Positions 24,087 through 36,828 of a DNA stretch of 64,000 nt are shown here, one piece after another. The DNA is from Collybia mongolica (lineage: Eukaryota > Basidiomycota > Agaricomycetes > Agaricales > Clitocybaceae). The position numbers were made by a program, and so were the translations under genes. The DNA is taken from positions 2,356,001 through 2,420,000 of the forward strand of contig JAAXNY010000009.1 of NCBI GenBank assembly GCA_013420905.1, written 5' to 3'. Under the pieces are notes generated by a model. The model worked only from the letters and a program-made list of their open reading frames with translations. It made no database searches and was not told the origin of the DNA. The stretch's first letter is position 1, and the number at the start of each line of letters is the position of its first letter.

Positions 24087-27000
24087 ATGTCGGACTCTGA
24101 GTCTATCCCCTCCAGACCCGTAACCCCCGTCAGTGCCCTCCCAGATCTACCCAATACTGCTCGCCCCTATCGGTTTACCTGGGATCCTGCTTCTCGCAGG
24201 CCAGGTCCCGAGAGTGTCTCTGGAACGACCGAGGGCAGAGGTGGTGGAGACTACTTCTCTGCTCAACCCCGTCTGGGCTTCTTGAATACATCTTCGACTG
24301 CGACTCTCGCTCTCGGTGCCCTTCCTGCAGAATGGAGTAGTTCTAGACATGGTTTTCACGGTTCGTACACGATTCGCACCTACTCAAATATCATCAATGC
24401 TCATGGTTTAGCGCAGCCATTTCTACTGTCCTAAATAACCCACATAAACGCCAGGCGCCACCCAAAGCACATTCATCACTCCCCGCGGTCGTCCCCGCAG
24501 ACCTTCCTCGTGTACGTCGCAGGGATTTTGACTCATATCTTCGGGCGATTACACCTGAGTGGGAACGCTTTACACGCAACTCAGAGCTAGGTAGGGAAGG
24601 TGCAGCGCAGATAGGTGCAGACCCATCTACACCCCGCGCTTCCCTGACGAGCGATCCCACTGATATTAATAACACTCCCACCAATTTCCCTGGTCCTAGT
24701 CAAGGAAAGGCTATCCCTCCCCTCGATACCGTCCCCGCCGTTTTCTTCCAGCCCAACTTCAACCTCGGAGACCCACACATATTCAACAGTGTTACTGAGC
24801 AGCACCTCTCTGCGTCTGACGACGACATCGACCCCACTGCTCTATCCCATTCGCTCCCGCTTCTTGAGAAGTTCTCACATTACGCTGATACCGTCGAGCA
24901 ACACCTTATTCTCGAGATTTCGCGCAGATCTACATCTTTCTTTGCCGCTCTCACTAATCTCCACGATCTCCGTTCCGAATCAGAACAATGCCTCACACGA
25001 ATATCAAAGCTACGAACTCTACTTACCAACCTCGATGAGAATAGTGCCAAGCGTGGACTCGAGGTTGTGCGGCGTGAGGCAAAGGTAGCGAATATGGCGA
25101 GAGTGGCCGAGGGAGTCAAGGTTGTGGGGGATGTGGTAGAAATGGGGAAGGTAGCAAGGGGTTTAGTTGGTGCTGGTCAATGGGGTGAAGCCCTGGGTGT
25201 CATTGAGGAGATGGAAAGGTTATGGGAAGGGCCACTTGCAGAAAAAGAGGCTGGTCCGGAGGCAGCCCTTTATGTGACGAGAAAACCTAGAATCTCTTCG
25301 TTACCCGAAGTGCGGGAGGGGCTCGAGCATGAGACGGGAAGGGAACAGAAGTTCGAGCCAAAACCGGAATTGCAACGACCTCAACCTACCAGGCGACGTA
25401 AAAGTAGCCTTGCACCCTCGATATCCCTTTCAGCTTTGCATGCCTATTCGTCCCTTCCGGAACATCTCCGTGCGCTCACAATGGAAATCGCATCTTCCCT
25501 CTCTTCGGAACTTGTCTCTGTTCTTAGAGTCGACTTAGTCGAACGTATCAATCGCGGACGGGAAGGCCGTCGGCAACGTGCAAGTCTTAGAGACATGAAT
25601 GGCACGGCGGAATCAAGTGGATTGGACCAAGGCCTACGAGACAGGCTTCGACCTCTCTTGCAAGGCCTTGTGCGGACGAAAGGGCTGAAAGAAGGGATGC
25701 TTTCATGGCGAGAGGTAGTATTAGGCGAAATTAGGGCGGTAATCACGACGGTATGTAACTCTTCTATCTTAACCGATATGCCCTGGATCACGTCTGGCTA
25801 AAATAGCGGATGCCCGGGTTTGATGTAGAGAATGAGGGGACGGAGCCTCCAGGATCCCAACGGGACTCAAGGTATGCTCGTAATCTTATCGTTGGATACC
25901 ACAACTCACCTAGATCTCCAGAGCTGGACTCGCAAACCATCTTCGGAGCATGCAACATACAGAATTCATGCTTCTCCTGCAGGACATCTATCTATCTTTT
26001 CTTAATGGTGTCGAAGGTCTACAAGAACAAGCGCATGTCATACTCGATATTCTTGCTTCCGTCGAGTCGTGAGTGTTCTCATATCTGCCTGTTCACGGTT
26101 TGACGTTTCGTGGGGAATAAAGACCACATAAATCCGTCGGCGCAGGAATATCCTCGCAGGATGAGCTATCGGACATCCTTTCCTCTGCTGCAGAGTTGTC
26201 AAATACACATGCAGCTAAAGTGATCGCCCACCGTGCTGACCAACATGCCGCTCTAGAGTTGGCTGATTTCCTCGTATTCTTCAACGAGTCGTGGGGCTTT
26301 GTGGTGAGGTGTGAGGTGATATGTCGTAAGATGATTGTTAGCCTCCGGGGGGCAGTGGTTAGCCAGGTAACTCGCATTTTGGCCTATTTTGTAGAATGCC
26401 GACTCATTGTCATAGGCAAAAGTATTTCTTCAGACTTTCCATCAAACTCGCATCTCACAATCCGCAAAACTCGTGGAAGACGAACAATGGAATCCATGCG
26501 AGGTGTCACCTTCCCTCCAACACATTACCAATGTTCTTGTAGATTCCGCAGTTCGAGATTCGCCTGAGCTTGTTATCAAGTCGGATGCGGACACCCTTTT
26601 CTCAACACCTCCACCATCTGCCAATGCTGTCAGTCCGAACGTAAACGGTGCTCCCTCACACCCCCCTCCGCCCCCATTGAATGGGCCTTCAAATGGCTTC
26701 AGCACCAATTCCGGTCCTGGCACTAAACACCTACGCATTGACGAGCGGACCTATTTTGCAGTATCCGCAACGTCGGAAGTACTTGTACTACTCTTGGATT
26801 ACCTGCGTGTTGTGGTGAATCTATCGATGCTAACCACAGATATCATGAGCCGTGTGATCGAGTTCCTGAAAGCTTTCAACTCGAGGACGTGTCAGGTGGT
26901 CCTGGGCGCTGGAGCAATGCGTTCTGCGGGGTTGAAGAATATCACTGCGAAGCACCTTGGTCAGTCTTAAATGACATCATAAGTACGTGGACGACTCTAA

Positions 27001-28402
27001 CGTTGGTTCGTACGGAGGATAGCTCTTGCATCACAATCGCTATCGATTATGTCTGACCTGATTCCATACGTGAGGGAGACATTTAGGCGACACCTTAGTC
27101 CAAAACAGGCTGTCATGTTGGTGGAATTTGATAAACTGAAAAGGGTATGTGCTTTTTTTTTATCCCGATGACACCTGCATCGTTTCTCCCAATTGCTCGG
27201 ATACAGAGATAGATAACGTATGCTTTTTCGGTTCTTATAGGACTATCAAGAACATCAGTACGAAATCCACTCCAAGCTAATTGCGATCATGGGGGATAGG
27301 TTGACTGCGCACATCAAATCTTTACAGGTAAGGACCACCGAACCTTTTAAGTACCGGCATTGTGCTAATAATTACCTTCCTGCGTGTGATAGAGTGTTGA
27401 TTGGTCCGTGCCGAAGCCCGGTGGGGGTGTGAATGATTATATCGAAATATTAGTCAAGGAAACTGTCACTTTGCACAAAGTTCTTTCACGCTATCTATCG
27501 ACTTCTGTTGTGGAGGTCAGTGAATGCTGAGCCGAATGATCAACATCACTGACATCCCTCACATTACAGGATGTTATGACGCAAGTCTTCGCCGCAATTA
27601 ACCATGGACTGTCAGAAGAATACGGCAAAATTGAACTCCCTCATCAGGAGGCGAAAACCAGGTATATTACAAATATTTGGTCACGTGGCAGCTTACTGAA
27701 CGTCCGGCTCTTGTCATCTTTGAAAAAAACCATAGACTCCTAGCAGACGCCAAGTACCTGCACGCGAAACTTGCGGCTCTCAAGAACGTGGGTACTCCTA
27801 GTGGCATGCTCGTGACCGTCATTTCGGAAAAGAGCATTCCGCGTCCGAATCTGCCAACACCCACTAGAAGCGGCACGTTGCACCACGTCGGCTCCAGTGC
27901 GAACCAACGTCTAAAAGGGCTCTTGTCTGGAAAGTCGCCTAGTTTTGATAAGGCCCTGCCGATACCTATGAGAACACCTACGCCGCCAGTGATCCCCCCT
28001 CCAAGAACAACATCATCACCAATGCCACTGTCAAGTAGTGTTAACGGTGGTGGCGTGGGCGAGAACGGAGGTAACGAGAATGTGATAAAATCGACACCCA
28101 CACCACCTCCACAAGCCCGCAAACCCTCTATCGGATTCAAACAAGTTGAAATTGCAACACCTGCGTCGGAGCCTGGCCCAGAGTCTGAATTTGGATTGGC
28201 GCAAGAGGCGAAAATACCCTCCGGGCGGGAAGCACAGGCTCTGCCGCATTTTTCCACCCCTCGTCCTGCTTTTGATGCCTTTCATGAATCAGTTACGACC
28301 ACGACCACGGGTCCGGATCCAAAGAGTACAGAGCCACAGGCTTTGGAAGTTCCGGCATCAGGTGCCCAGTCTTCATCGTCACTTGTCGAGGAAGCCGAAT
28401 GA
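24087..28402 (+). CDS. VPS54: VPS54, GARP tethering complex subunit
   Basis: A subunit of the GARP complex, which tethers endosome-derived vesicles at the trans-Golgi network. The start at 24087 gives MSDSESIPSRPVTPVSALPD and a low-complexity N-terminus; the first intron uses a GTACAC donor near 24366 so that exon 2 begins AAISTVLNN. Family features in order: DFDSYLRAITPEWERF, VFFQPNFNLGDPHIF, LLEKFSHYADTVEQHLILEI and SFFAALTNLHDLRSESEQC (coiled-coil entry to the tether), a long helical region, then the Vps54-like domain with LGAGAMRSAGLKNITAKHL, DLIPYVRETFRRHLS, FDKLKRDYQEHQYEIHSKLI and VDWSVPKPGGGVNDYIEILV. The C-terminal about 180 residues after LLADAKYLHAKLAALKN are Pro/Ser-rich and probably disordered, ending at 28402. 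Many short introns interrupt the second half. The reading appears intact. Confidence 0.93.
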
Positions 28403-30683
28403 TAGAAGTGACCATGCCGGGGCCGGTGATGCTTGGTGCGAAACCAGGTCCAGACAGTGGGCAGGCATCGGTCAGTGGCTGTCTAGCTAGCTGTCCCCTA
28501 ATGCCTGCCTGGACAAAAATGTCAACTTTGAACCGCCTATCAACACCATCGTCTTTTTTTGGCCATCTTTGAGGATTAGGTTCTCGGTTCTTGCCCGCGG
28601 CACATAGCGGCGTCGGAGCTTGTCAGGGCTGTAGGCCGTGCAAAAGTCGTAACGATAGAGTTAATCCGCACATATATCCGTTTCATTAATATCTCTTAAT
28701 TCGTTTTGGGGAGGAAGGCGCTGATGCATCTGACTTTGGGGATGTCGTGATATTTGTCTTCTTGGGTTCAACAGCTTTAGGGCTCTTCTCAGTTGGGCGC
28801 AACGAGTCATGAACTCGTGTGATATTTGTTTCCCTTTTTCGACCTTGGAATGGAAGGTAAGGGTGTACGCATCAAAATTTCTAACCCCCGTTGCTTGCCA
28901 TGGTACGCGCTGGTACGTGATTGTAAGATGGGGATGTGAATTCGGCAAATCATGCAGGGAAGTTCTGGCCTGTATCGATGGGAGACGGAATACTTGATTC
29001 TTGGGGGTGTATATGGGTCCATGCATCTGAACGAGATCGACATTGAAGGCGGGTTTTTTTGTGTGGTCACAGCTTGTCGCGCTCCCTGTCAATCGATGTG
29101 ATCGATGAGATAGATGATCATCCCCGATCTCATTGTCCTCCAGGATAACCAAGGATTAATTTGGGAGCTCCAAAGGGCAACTTCATTGAAAACCCTGGCT
29201 GCCTATTGAGTCCACAGGAACGACTTGGAAGGGTTGACGCGGTGCCGGTACAAGCCATGACACTAACCATTTGCAAACATTTTAACGTTAAGGGCTCTCA
29301 GTGTTCCCAAAGATCATTTCCAGGCTACATGACAAGCGCTGTGGGCCGAAATTGTATTGACGACCTACTAATCCTGTCCGCGTTCTATGTGTGATGGACA
29401 GGCAGGCGGCGCGTGTTGTAATTGATGGGATACGTACTTGGGTAAATCGGACGCCTACTCGGGGGCACGGGGAAAATCTAAGAAGTCGAAGACACAGAAG
29501 GCTCCAAGATGTGTTATTTATTGCTGAGTAGACAGAGAATGCTCTTGTCGCCGAGGAGGGCCACATGTTCGGCCGTTGCTTGTCTGTTGGATATTGAACA
29601 AGGAAATTTGGACCTGGATTGCCAAGAGAGCTGGGTGGGGACGGGGGGGGGGCGGGATTTCGCACGAAGCGGGAGGACCGAAAAGGTAACCGATCATCTT
29701 GGTGACGGGAATCAAAACATCGCTTGGTGGGATTAGTTAGAGCAGTGCAAAGATGCGATAACACTGGTGAACAGGATATTTCCATGGGATCTGGAAACAG
29801 GGACGATATCATTAAATAATACTATACATACAAATTTATTCCCACTACTGGAGTAAGTGAGTCAATGAGTCAAGGAGGTTTGTATTAGAGAGCACGCAAT
29901 GTATAGTGTGGAATGAAACTCGAATTATATATTGGGGCTATGTGGTGGGATTGTAGCGAATTGTAGAGACCTGAAAGGCGTTGGAAGTAAATGTTCCTTT
30001 TGGTGTAGATTGATCAAACACTGCCTTGTGAGACACTATAGCAACCACAACGACATGCTATAGGGGAAAAAATAAATTAGTTGGGTAGCATCATGTATGA
30101 CGTCGTCTTACGCGTCGCGCCGCTAGACACACGCGATGTCATACATAGCAAAAATAATAATATGTCCTCACTGCGCAGTCATTGACAAGAAAGGGGAGCT
30201 CAGGTTGCAATGCGTGGGCGTACGTATACGGAATACCCTCCCAGGCATGCGTGGACCGTGTCGGAATACGGTGGAACATCATCGAAAATCTTTTGGAAAA
30301 GGCATGATGTGAACGTGGCGAGCTTTCACGCCACACGTTTGAGTAAATTGCTCCTGTTTACAGACAGGAGAACATCGAGTCATCAGACCAAACGTGTGAT
30401 GGCGCACGGTTGGGGTGATATCACGCCGCGAGGACTGGACTGTTTTGGAGGGAATTCGAAGCACGCGAAGAACAAGAACCCAATTGGAGAACAACAATGG
30501 GCTCTGGAGATATCCCAACAAATCTGGCAGTCAACCTTGCACAGATCTTGCTTGGGCCTCGGCAAAAGGTGCCTGTGTGATGTGACCCAATTAGGCCATC
30601 ACGTGATTTATATTCATCCCCGAATTGAGTCACTTCTGGATTCAAAAAAACGTTTTTCGTTGGGAATGTCGCGACCTGGGTCC
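28403..30683. other. Gene-poor 2.3-kb region with one doubtful open frame
   Basis: No recognisable gene. The minus strand is open for 163 codons at 29152-28661 (contains LTITYQRVPWQATGVRNFDA), and other long open stretches occur at 29812-29288 (minus) and 30210-30707 (plus), but none resembles a family and their composition is unremarkable. No inverted repeats, rRNA or tRNA genes were seen. A G-run lies at 29641-29653. The right part must contain the promoter of the Ecl1-like gene. Confidence 0.35.
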
Positions 30684-30690
30684 TATATAA
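30684..30690 (+). promoter_or_regulatory. TATA box of the Ecl1-like gene
   Basis: The sequence TATATAA lies 79 bp upstream of the ATG at 30763 and is followed by a pyrimidine-rich stretch (CTCCTCTCTCCTCCCTCTCT), a common fungal core-promoter layout. A CACGTG motif lies about 80 bp further upstream, near 30600. Confidence 0.6.
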
Positions 30691-30762
30691 GCCCGAGTCC
30701 CTTTTGAGCTTCCCATCGCCGTCCACAATCGCCTCCTCTCTCCTCCCTCTCTATCCTTTCCA

Positions 30763-32071
30763 ATGTTCGAGGAAATATGTCTCGTCTGCGGAAAGTACCT
30801 TCAGGAGGATGGGTATGTCGTGCCTCCTGTTCTCACCGTTTATCCGGCCCTCATATCTGCACAGTCAAGCCTACTGTAGTGAAGACTGCCAAAATCTCGA
30901 CACCTCTTCCCCATCCATATCTTCTGCAAGCAGCGCTCTTTCATCTCCCAATCTCGGCTACGCTGCCGGTGGCGACGTCCCCGCACTTGTTCCCTCAGCG
31001 CTTGGCTCGGCCCTCCATCAATGCACACTCCAGAGTCGCGACTACTATGTCTCATCCTCGTCTGCATCATCTACTTCCTGGTCAGCTCTCACAGACGAAG
31101 AAGACAATGATGTTGCTGTCGGCATCACCAGCGAGTACAGCTTCCACGACAGTGGTGATTCGTTGTATGAGGGCAGCTCAAAGTCTCCTAATTTTACTTG
31201 CTCCATGAGGCCGTCCGCACTCTCATACACTCGCCGTCCATCTGGTATAAACAACCACTCGACAGTCCCCCACCTTCACAAGCGCACATCATCGGGGCAC
31301 GTGCATGAGATCCCTCGAAGCGCCCCCCTTCAGTCCCATTTATCCACCGACGATGACGGGGGGTATTCAGATTTCGGAATATCGTCCCGAGATGAATCGG
31401 ATGCTGATCTCCAATCCACCAAGGCCGCATCCACATCTTCCAAGTCCAAGCGGACTCGTAACCGTGCCAGCCTGCCGGCATATTTCTCCTTGCTGCAGAT
31501 GTCAAATCCTTCCGATGAGAAGCGAACGTCCCCCATGTCGTCTTCATCGGGGAATACCATTGCTCGCCGATCGCCACCGACACCGAAGGTACCACTTGCG
31601 GGACTATCCCATACTTCGTTGGTATCTCATGCGACGCCACGCGGACGGCGCCGTGTCCCAGGGGAGTCGCGAGACAGCGGGCGCTCTATTTCTTCGTCCC
31701 AATCTCGTTCTCGCCTTCGGAACGCACCGCCCGACTTCAGTCCTAGGCCGTTCCGAGAGCGTCTCGACAGCAAAGTTAGCATCGAAAAGGTGCTAGACTG
31801 GTCTTCCGCACCTGGGCTTGCTCGCGGTCGTGCAGCTATACGGAGGAACAGCTCTCCCCCCAAAATGACACCGTCTGCGATCGCTATAGATGACCACTAT
31901 CGGGCTCTTGTCTCGGCCAACAGACTTGATGGCCATGCCCCCCGTAAGACGCGGGGGAGAGCCAAGGCGGAGGAGTTTGATGGTGAGGGGGCACCCGGAT
32001 TTGGCAACGGTCGGAGCGGGTTGCTAGACCGAGAGCGCATTACGAGCGGTCGTTCGGCTCGATTGCTATAG
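30763..32071 (+). CDS. Ecl1-like zinc-binding protein with long Ser-rich tail
   Basis: The start at 30763 is used, not the longer open frame from 30704, because it joins two halves of a cysteine module: exon 1 (30763-30812) encodes MFEEICLVCGKYLQEDG and exon 2 (30865-32071) opens with QAYCSEDCQ. The resulting CxxC...CxxxC resembles the Ecl1 family (extender of chronological lifespan), small zinc-binding regulators of stress and starvation survival in fungi. The protein is 418 residues, far longer than yeast Ecl1 proteins. After the zinc module it is rich in Ser, Pro and Arg, with short blocks such as RASLPAYFSLLQMS, SIEKVLDWSSAPGLARGRAA and the C-terminal RITSGRSARLL. These blocks suggest conserved short motifs in a disordered chain. 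Family assignment rests on the cysteine pattern alone, so function is inference. Confidence 0.7.
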
Positions 32072-34250
32072 CGAGGTCTCAGTTCCATTTCTTCTGTCCA
32101 TTTCTCCGCAGAGCCTTTTTCCGGTTCACGATTTTCACAAAACACGACATGACAACCCCCATCTATATATGAAAAATCAACGTCAAAAAAAAAAAACAGC
32201 CAACCTCTACTTAGAAGATACCGTTTCTTGGATCGGCATGGATATCAGCATCATCTCACAAGCAAAAACATTTTCGGCCTTGCAATTAAAAATCGTCTCT
32301 CAGCAAACCTTTCGTTGTCGCGTAGCTTTCGAAATCCTTATCTCCATCGGCATATTTTTCCCATTTCCTATCTGACAAAGCGTAGCGTACGCTTTATATC
32401 TAGCTCAAACAAAACACTCCCTTCTCCATGTTTCTTCCGCGGAGCCAGGTTTATGGATCACAAGCCAATTCATCATCTTCCTTTAACATTGGGCACCATG
32501 TCATCTATTTTATTGATCTCCACGCATTGCATTCATTCTCATTGCGCACTTCCCAGCCATCACTCATTCCACACGCTCTCGCTTCCTGCCCTCCCACTCC
32601 ACCAAATGCATCCTCTGTTGCTTTACCAATCATTGCCCGTTACTTAGTATCAATGTAGCTACTCTAAGACTCCTTAAAGGTGTCCAGACCCCCACAAAAT
32701 GATATCGAAAAAGTGCTTATTTCATATGCGAGCCACCTGTTCGTAAGATCTGTCTGGTGGTTAGGCCCAGACTCGAATTCAACTAGGCTCGGGAAATAGA
32801 ATCGGAGGGTTCCACGAAAAAATCTGAGGGGACTTGTGCCTTATTGGGGTTGATGCAGATCATGATCAGGATGACATTGAATGGGTGGTGCTGTCAATAA
32901 CCATTGTATGGCCGAAATTTTAAGGCGTTTCATGCCGACAAGCTAGAGTATAACAGTAAAGGTTTACAATTCAATGTCATGGGCTCAGACCTGATTTTAG
33001 AGAATCGGTGGAGGTAATTGAAGTTGAAGAGGTAACACCAGAGGCTGCCGAAGTAATTCTTGAGAAGAATACCCACGATATTATAAATATTACAAATGAG
33101 CTGACCTTGAAAAAAAAGACACGTGCCCTCTACTGTACGACAGTTGTTGCGTTGTAACTAAACTGTTACGACTGCACCTGTACCCCAGCCGTCGCCGGCC
33201 ACAAATTATCTACAAGCTCATCGTAGTAATGTTACCAGCATTCTCAAGCGTTTCCAGCCCTCCTTTTTTGCATATTTCCTTATGTCTTATCCTCGTGTAT
33301 CAGAGGCGACGGCTACGAAGGCACGTTTCTCTCGTTGGCCTGGTGCCGACGATTATCGATGTTAGTGTGCGATATGGGCAGGCCTGTATATTTGAACACC
33401 CGTTTCCTTGCCTTTCTTTGCCGAACGTGCGGTCGGTCCTGGGAGGGTTGTAAGTTTTTTGAACCTTGGCGATGCGTGATCATGGCACCGTAAGTGATCA
33501 GGTGGAATAGTACCGTATGTGTGTGTGTACCTGCGCCGTCATGCTGGTGGGCCTGAGCCGTAGAAATGTAGCATTCTCTGGAAGTGTAGAGTAGATGCAG
33601 ACTGACGAATGGATGTAAAGAGAGCCGTGTCCACGCGATGAGCAGATGCGGAACGTTGAACGCGCACGATCCGCCCTGGATGCAGCTTTGACCTGTTTCT
33701 TTATATTGTCTCAACAACGCCTGTCCGGCGAGTTGTCGTCGTCGACGCTCGCACAATAAAGCCTTTTGCAAGCTCTCCACAGTTGCCTTTGTCCATCTAT
33801 ACTCCTCGCCTGTATAGTATATCGTCACCATTGATTCCCCTACAACCCCTGCGCGGGAATTCCTTCCCCCTTCCACTCACTCTGCTCTGGAGCCCGCGAC
33901 AGCCACAAGTGGAAGTCCTCCAACACCTCGCCCATCGCTGCCCAGAGATACAGTTGCAGATCCCAGCCCCCGCCTCGTTCCAGCTACTCGCTCAAGGGCT
34001 GACCTTGAGCAAGGAAGCACTAGCCCTGAGGACCCCTCTTCCTCATATAACGGTACCGCTTTTTTTTTTTTTGCTCTGACTCGCCTTTCACTGCTGACTG
34101 ATTACTCCCCGTGCGCTGGTTCGTGCCCCTTTCGGCGTCGCGATAGACATCGAGCACACCAGAGCACGCAAGCGACAAAGGACGGACAGCTCGCTCGCCT
34201 CTTTCTCCCGAACTACCATCGATCAATCCCCCCAGCCAGCTCGCGGCACC
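32072..34250. other. 2.2-kb spacer with probable 5' exon of the Gid7 gene
   Basis: From 32072 to about 33800 I see no gene; long open stretches on both strands lack protein-like composition, and A/T runs are frequent (for example at 32187-32197). From about 33840 to 34050 the plus strand encodes a Pro/Ser-rich stretch (PSLPRDTVADPSPRLVPATR) that splices cleanly from AACG|GTACCG to GATAG|ACATCG, leading into RARKRQRTDSSL and on in frame to 34251. This is probably an N-terminal exon of the WD-repeat gene, but no in-frame ATG follows the stop at about 33817, so its start must lie further upstream. Confidence 0.45.
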
Positions 34251-36828
34251 ATGAGACTTACGGATTCAGATCAAGACTCTAATTTATCCGTCTCACCAGA
34301 TTTCGCTGCGCACGCAGGTCCTTCGGGGTCATCGAACGGCCACTCTACCCGAAATGGCTTCTCGTCACCGACGAATGGGTTCACTTCGCCACCGACAAAT
34401 GGTGCATTTGGTAATGGAGGGGTAACAGGGAATGGTCTCATGAAGCACGTAAAGTCTATCGCGAGAGTCAAGCTCCCGGGCACGACCTTATATGATGACT
34501 CCTATGTGGATCGAGAAGAGTTCATTCGGCTGGTAATACAGAGTCTACGAGATGTGGGATACATGTGCGTCGACATATTTCTCCTTCGTAGCTGCAATCT
34601 CTCATGTTAACACAGGGAATCTGCTGCAACCCTCGAGGCCGAGTCGGGCTATTCAATGGAGACGTCTGAAGTGTCTGATTTTAGGGAATATATTCTGGAG
34701 GGCTCTTGGTCGAAGGCGGAGACAGCTTTGATGCACCTGGGTGTCAGCGATGACGAGGGGCTATGGGTAAACGCCGCATTTATGGCCACGTCTCAGCCCT
34801 GACTGACCCACCTTTTGGCGGTTAGGACGCTAGGTTCTTAATATCTCAGCAGAAGTACTTGGAGTTACTGGAAGCGAAGAAGACGACTTCTGCGCTGCAT
34901 GTCCTCCGTAATGAGCTTGCACCGTTGAATGTCGATTCAGACGAACTCCATACATTATCAAGGTCTATCATCATCATCATACATCCATTGGTTGTTACTG
35001 ACGCAGATACACAGTCTCATCATGTGTTCTGAACCAGATGATCTTCGACAACGAGCCGGATGGGATGGTGCATCCGGAACATCACGACGCCAACTTCTCA
35101 GTAATCTTCAGGGTATGTTACATCACGGACCCTTGAAGCGGCTGTTGAAATCGTCCCTAGGTTACATACCTTCCTCTGTTATGATTCCACAACGACGTTT
35201 CTCTACATTACTTCACCAAGCACGGTCCTATCAGCGAGAAAAATGTGTATACCACAACTCGCCCACGAACTCAACGGCATTTTCTTTATACACTGACCAT
35301 CAATGCAATAAATCCGCATTTCCTAGGATCACTACGACTATTTTGGAGGTTCACACAGACGAGGTGTGGAACATAGAATGGAGTCATGACGGGCTTTACT
35401 TGGCTAGCGCTAGCAGAGATAGGACCGCAATCATATGGCGGGTTACAGTAAGCCTCTTATTTCTTATGTCATCTCAGGCCCTCGTATTGACGATTGCGTG
35501 AACAAACCATAGCCTGGCCCTGACTCAACACATGATTGGACGCCCCATCTTATCCTGCGGGATCATCCTTTTGCGGTCGGTTGTCTGGCGTGGTCAATGG
35601 ACGACGAGATACTCTTAACTAGTGCAGACAATTTTATAAAACTCTGGAACACAAAGGTGATACCCATCTGGATATAGAATCCCGATTTAGAGCACTTATC
35701 ATCTTTGCACCTTTACAGACTGGCCTTTGTATCCGAGCTTTGGAGGAACATACGGAAACAGTGACTGCTCTTGTGTGGCTCCCTGACGGAACGGGGTTTA
35801 TATCGGGAGGTTTAGATTGTAAGATAATACACTGGGTGAGCTAAATTCTTCGTGCCTTTATTCATACTCAAACACTTTACTATATAGGATGTGGATGGCA
35901 AGATTCTCGACTCCTGGGGCGCGACGGCGATCCGGGTAACTGGTCTAGCCGTCACGCCGGATCTCACACGTCTAGTGACCATCGGGATGTACCATGGCGG
36001 AAGTCATCTCTCAAACGGTGATGTCTCGCAACCCGCACGGCCTGGACATCCTGGCGATGGAGCACCTTCGGGTGGGAATGGTTTTGTGCCGAATACTGCA
36101 AATAAAAGCGATAATAGAATGATTATATATGATCTGGCAACAAAGCAAAGACAATCGTACGTTTCATCATAGTTTCTCTATGTGGAGTACTGTTTTACAA
36201 ATAACTATACTCTTCACACAGATCCATCCGCTTGGACGGCGAGCTCACTAGCGTTAAAGTGTCCTCAAATTCACAATATGCTCTCATCAATCATGCACCT
36301 GACGTGAGATTTTTTTTTTTCCCTTTGCAATCTTTGAGTTCTCACCATTACTTTAGGAGATTCACCTGTGGGATCTACATGCAGGTCGTCTGGCACGCAA
36401 GTATACCGGTCAACGCCAGGGACGGCATGTTATTCGAAGTTGTTTTGGAGGGATTGACGGTAATTTTGTTGTCAGTGGAAGTGAAGGTGCGCAATTGGCC
36501 CATCGTCGGTTAGATCGCATTTGCTGAGCAGGTTACAATGGTAGATGCAAATGTGTACGTCTGGCATCGTGACACGGGAACTCTGCTGGAAATCCTGTCG
36601 GGACATGGACAAGGAAGTGTCAACACTGTTGCATGGAATCCGAAGAATGAGCGCATGTTCGCATCGTGCTCCGACGACAATACTATTCGCATTTGGGAAA
36701 CGCCTCCCCCAGGGATGATGCTCGACGATTCACCTACTTATCAGGCGGACCATCCGCTAACACACAGCGAGAATGGCACTGGAAAGGGGAAGACACGTCA
36801 ACGATGGGATGATGGTGTGGACTTCTGA
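34251..36828 (+). CDS. GID7: Gid7 / WDR26-type subunit of the GID (CTLH) ubiquitin ligase
   Basis: A LisH-CTLH-WD40 protein related to yeast Gid7 and animal WDR26, scaffolding subunits of the GID/CTLH E3 ligase. The annotated start is the first in-frame ATG, but coding sequence probably extends upstream (see the spacer entry). Order of features: Ser/Asn-rich N-terminus; LisH-like [18 protein letters not shown]-like [17 protein letters not shown] and [20 protein letters not shown]; then WD repeats with [78 protein letters not shown] and [21 protein letters not shown] Gly/Pro-rich insert lies in the fifth blade ([13 protein letters not shown]). The C-terminal tail is QRWDDGVDF. About ten short introns. 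A decayed copy of the WD region follows 740 bp downstream. Confidence 0.9.

Noticed and set aside
30210..30707. 165-codon plus-strand open frame
   Set aside because: No protein-like composition or family, and it ends in the core promoter of the Ecl1-like gene.
33313..33876. 187-codon minus-strand open frame
   Set aside because: Low-information composition, His/Arg-rich, no family, and it lies opposite the probable 5' exon of Gid7.
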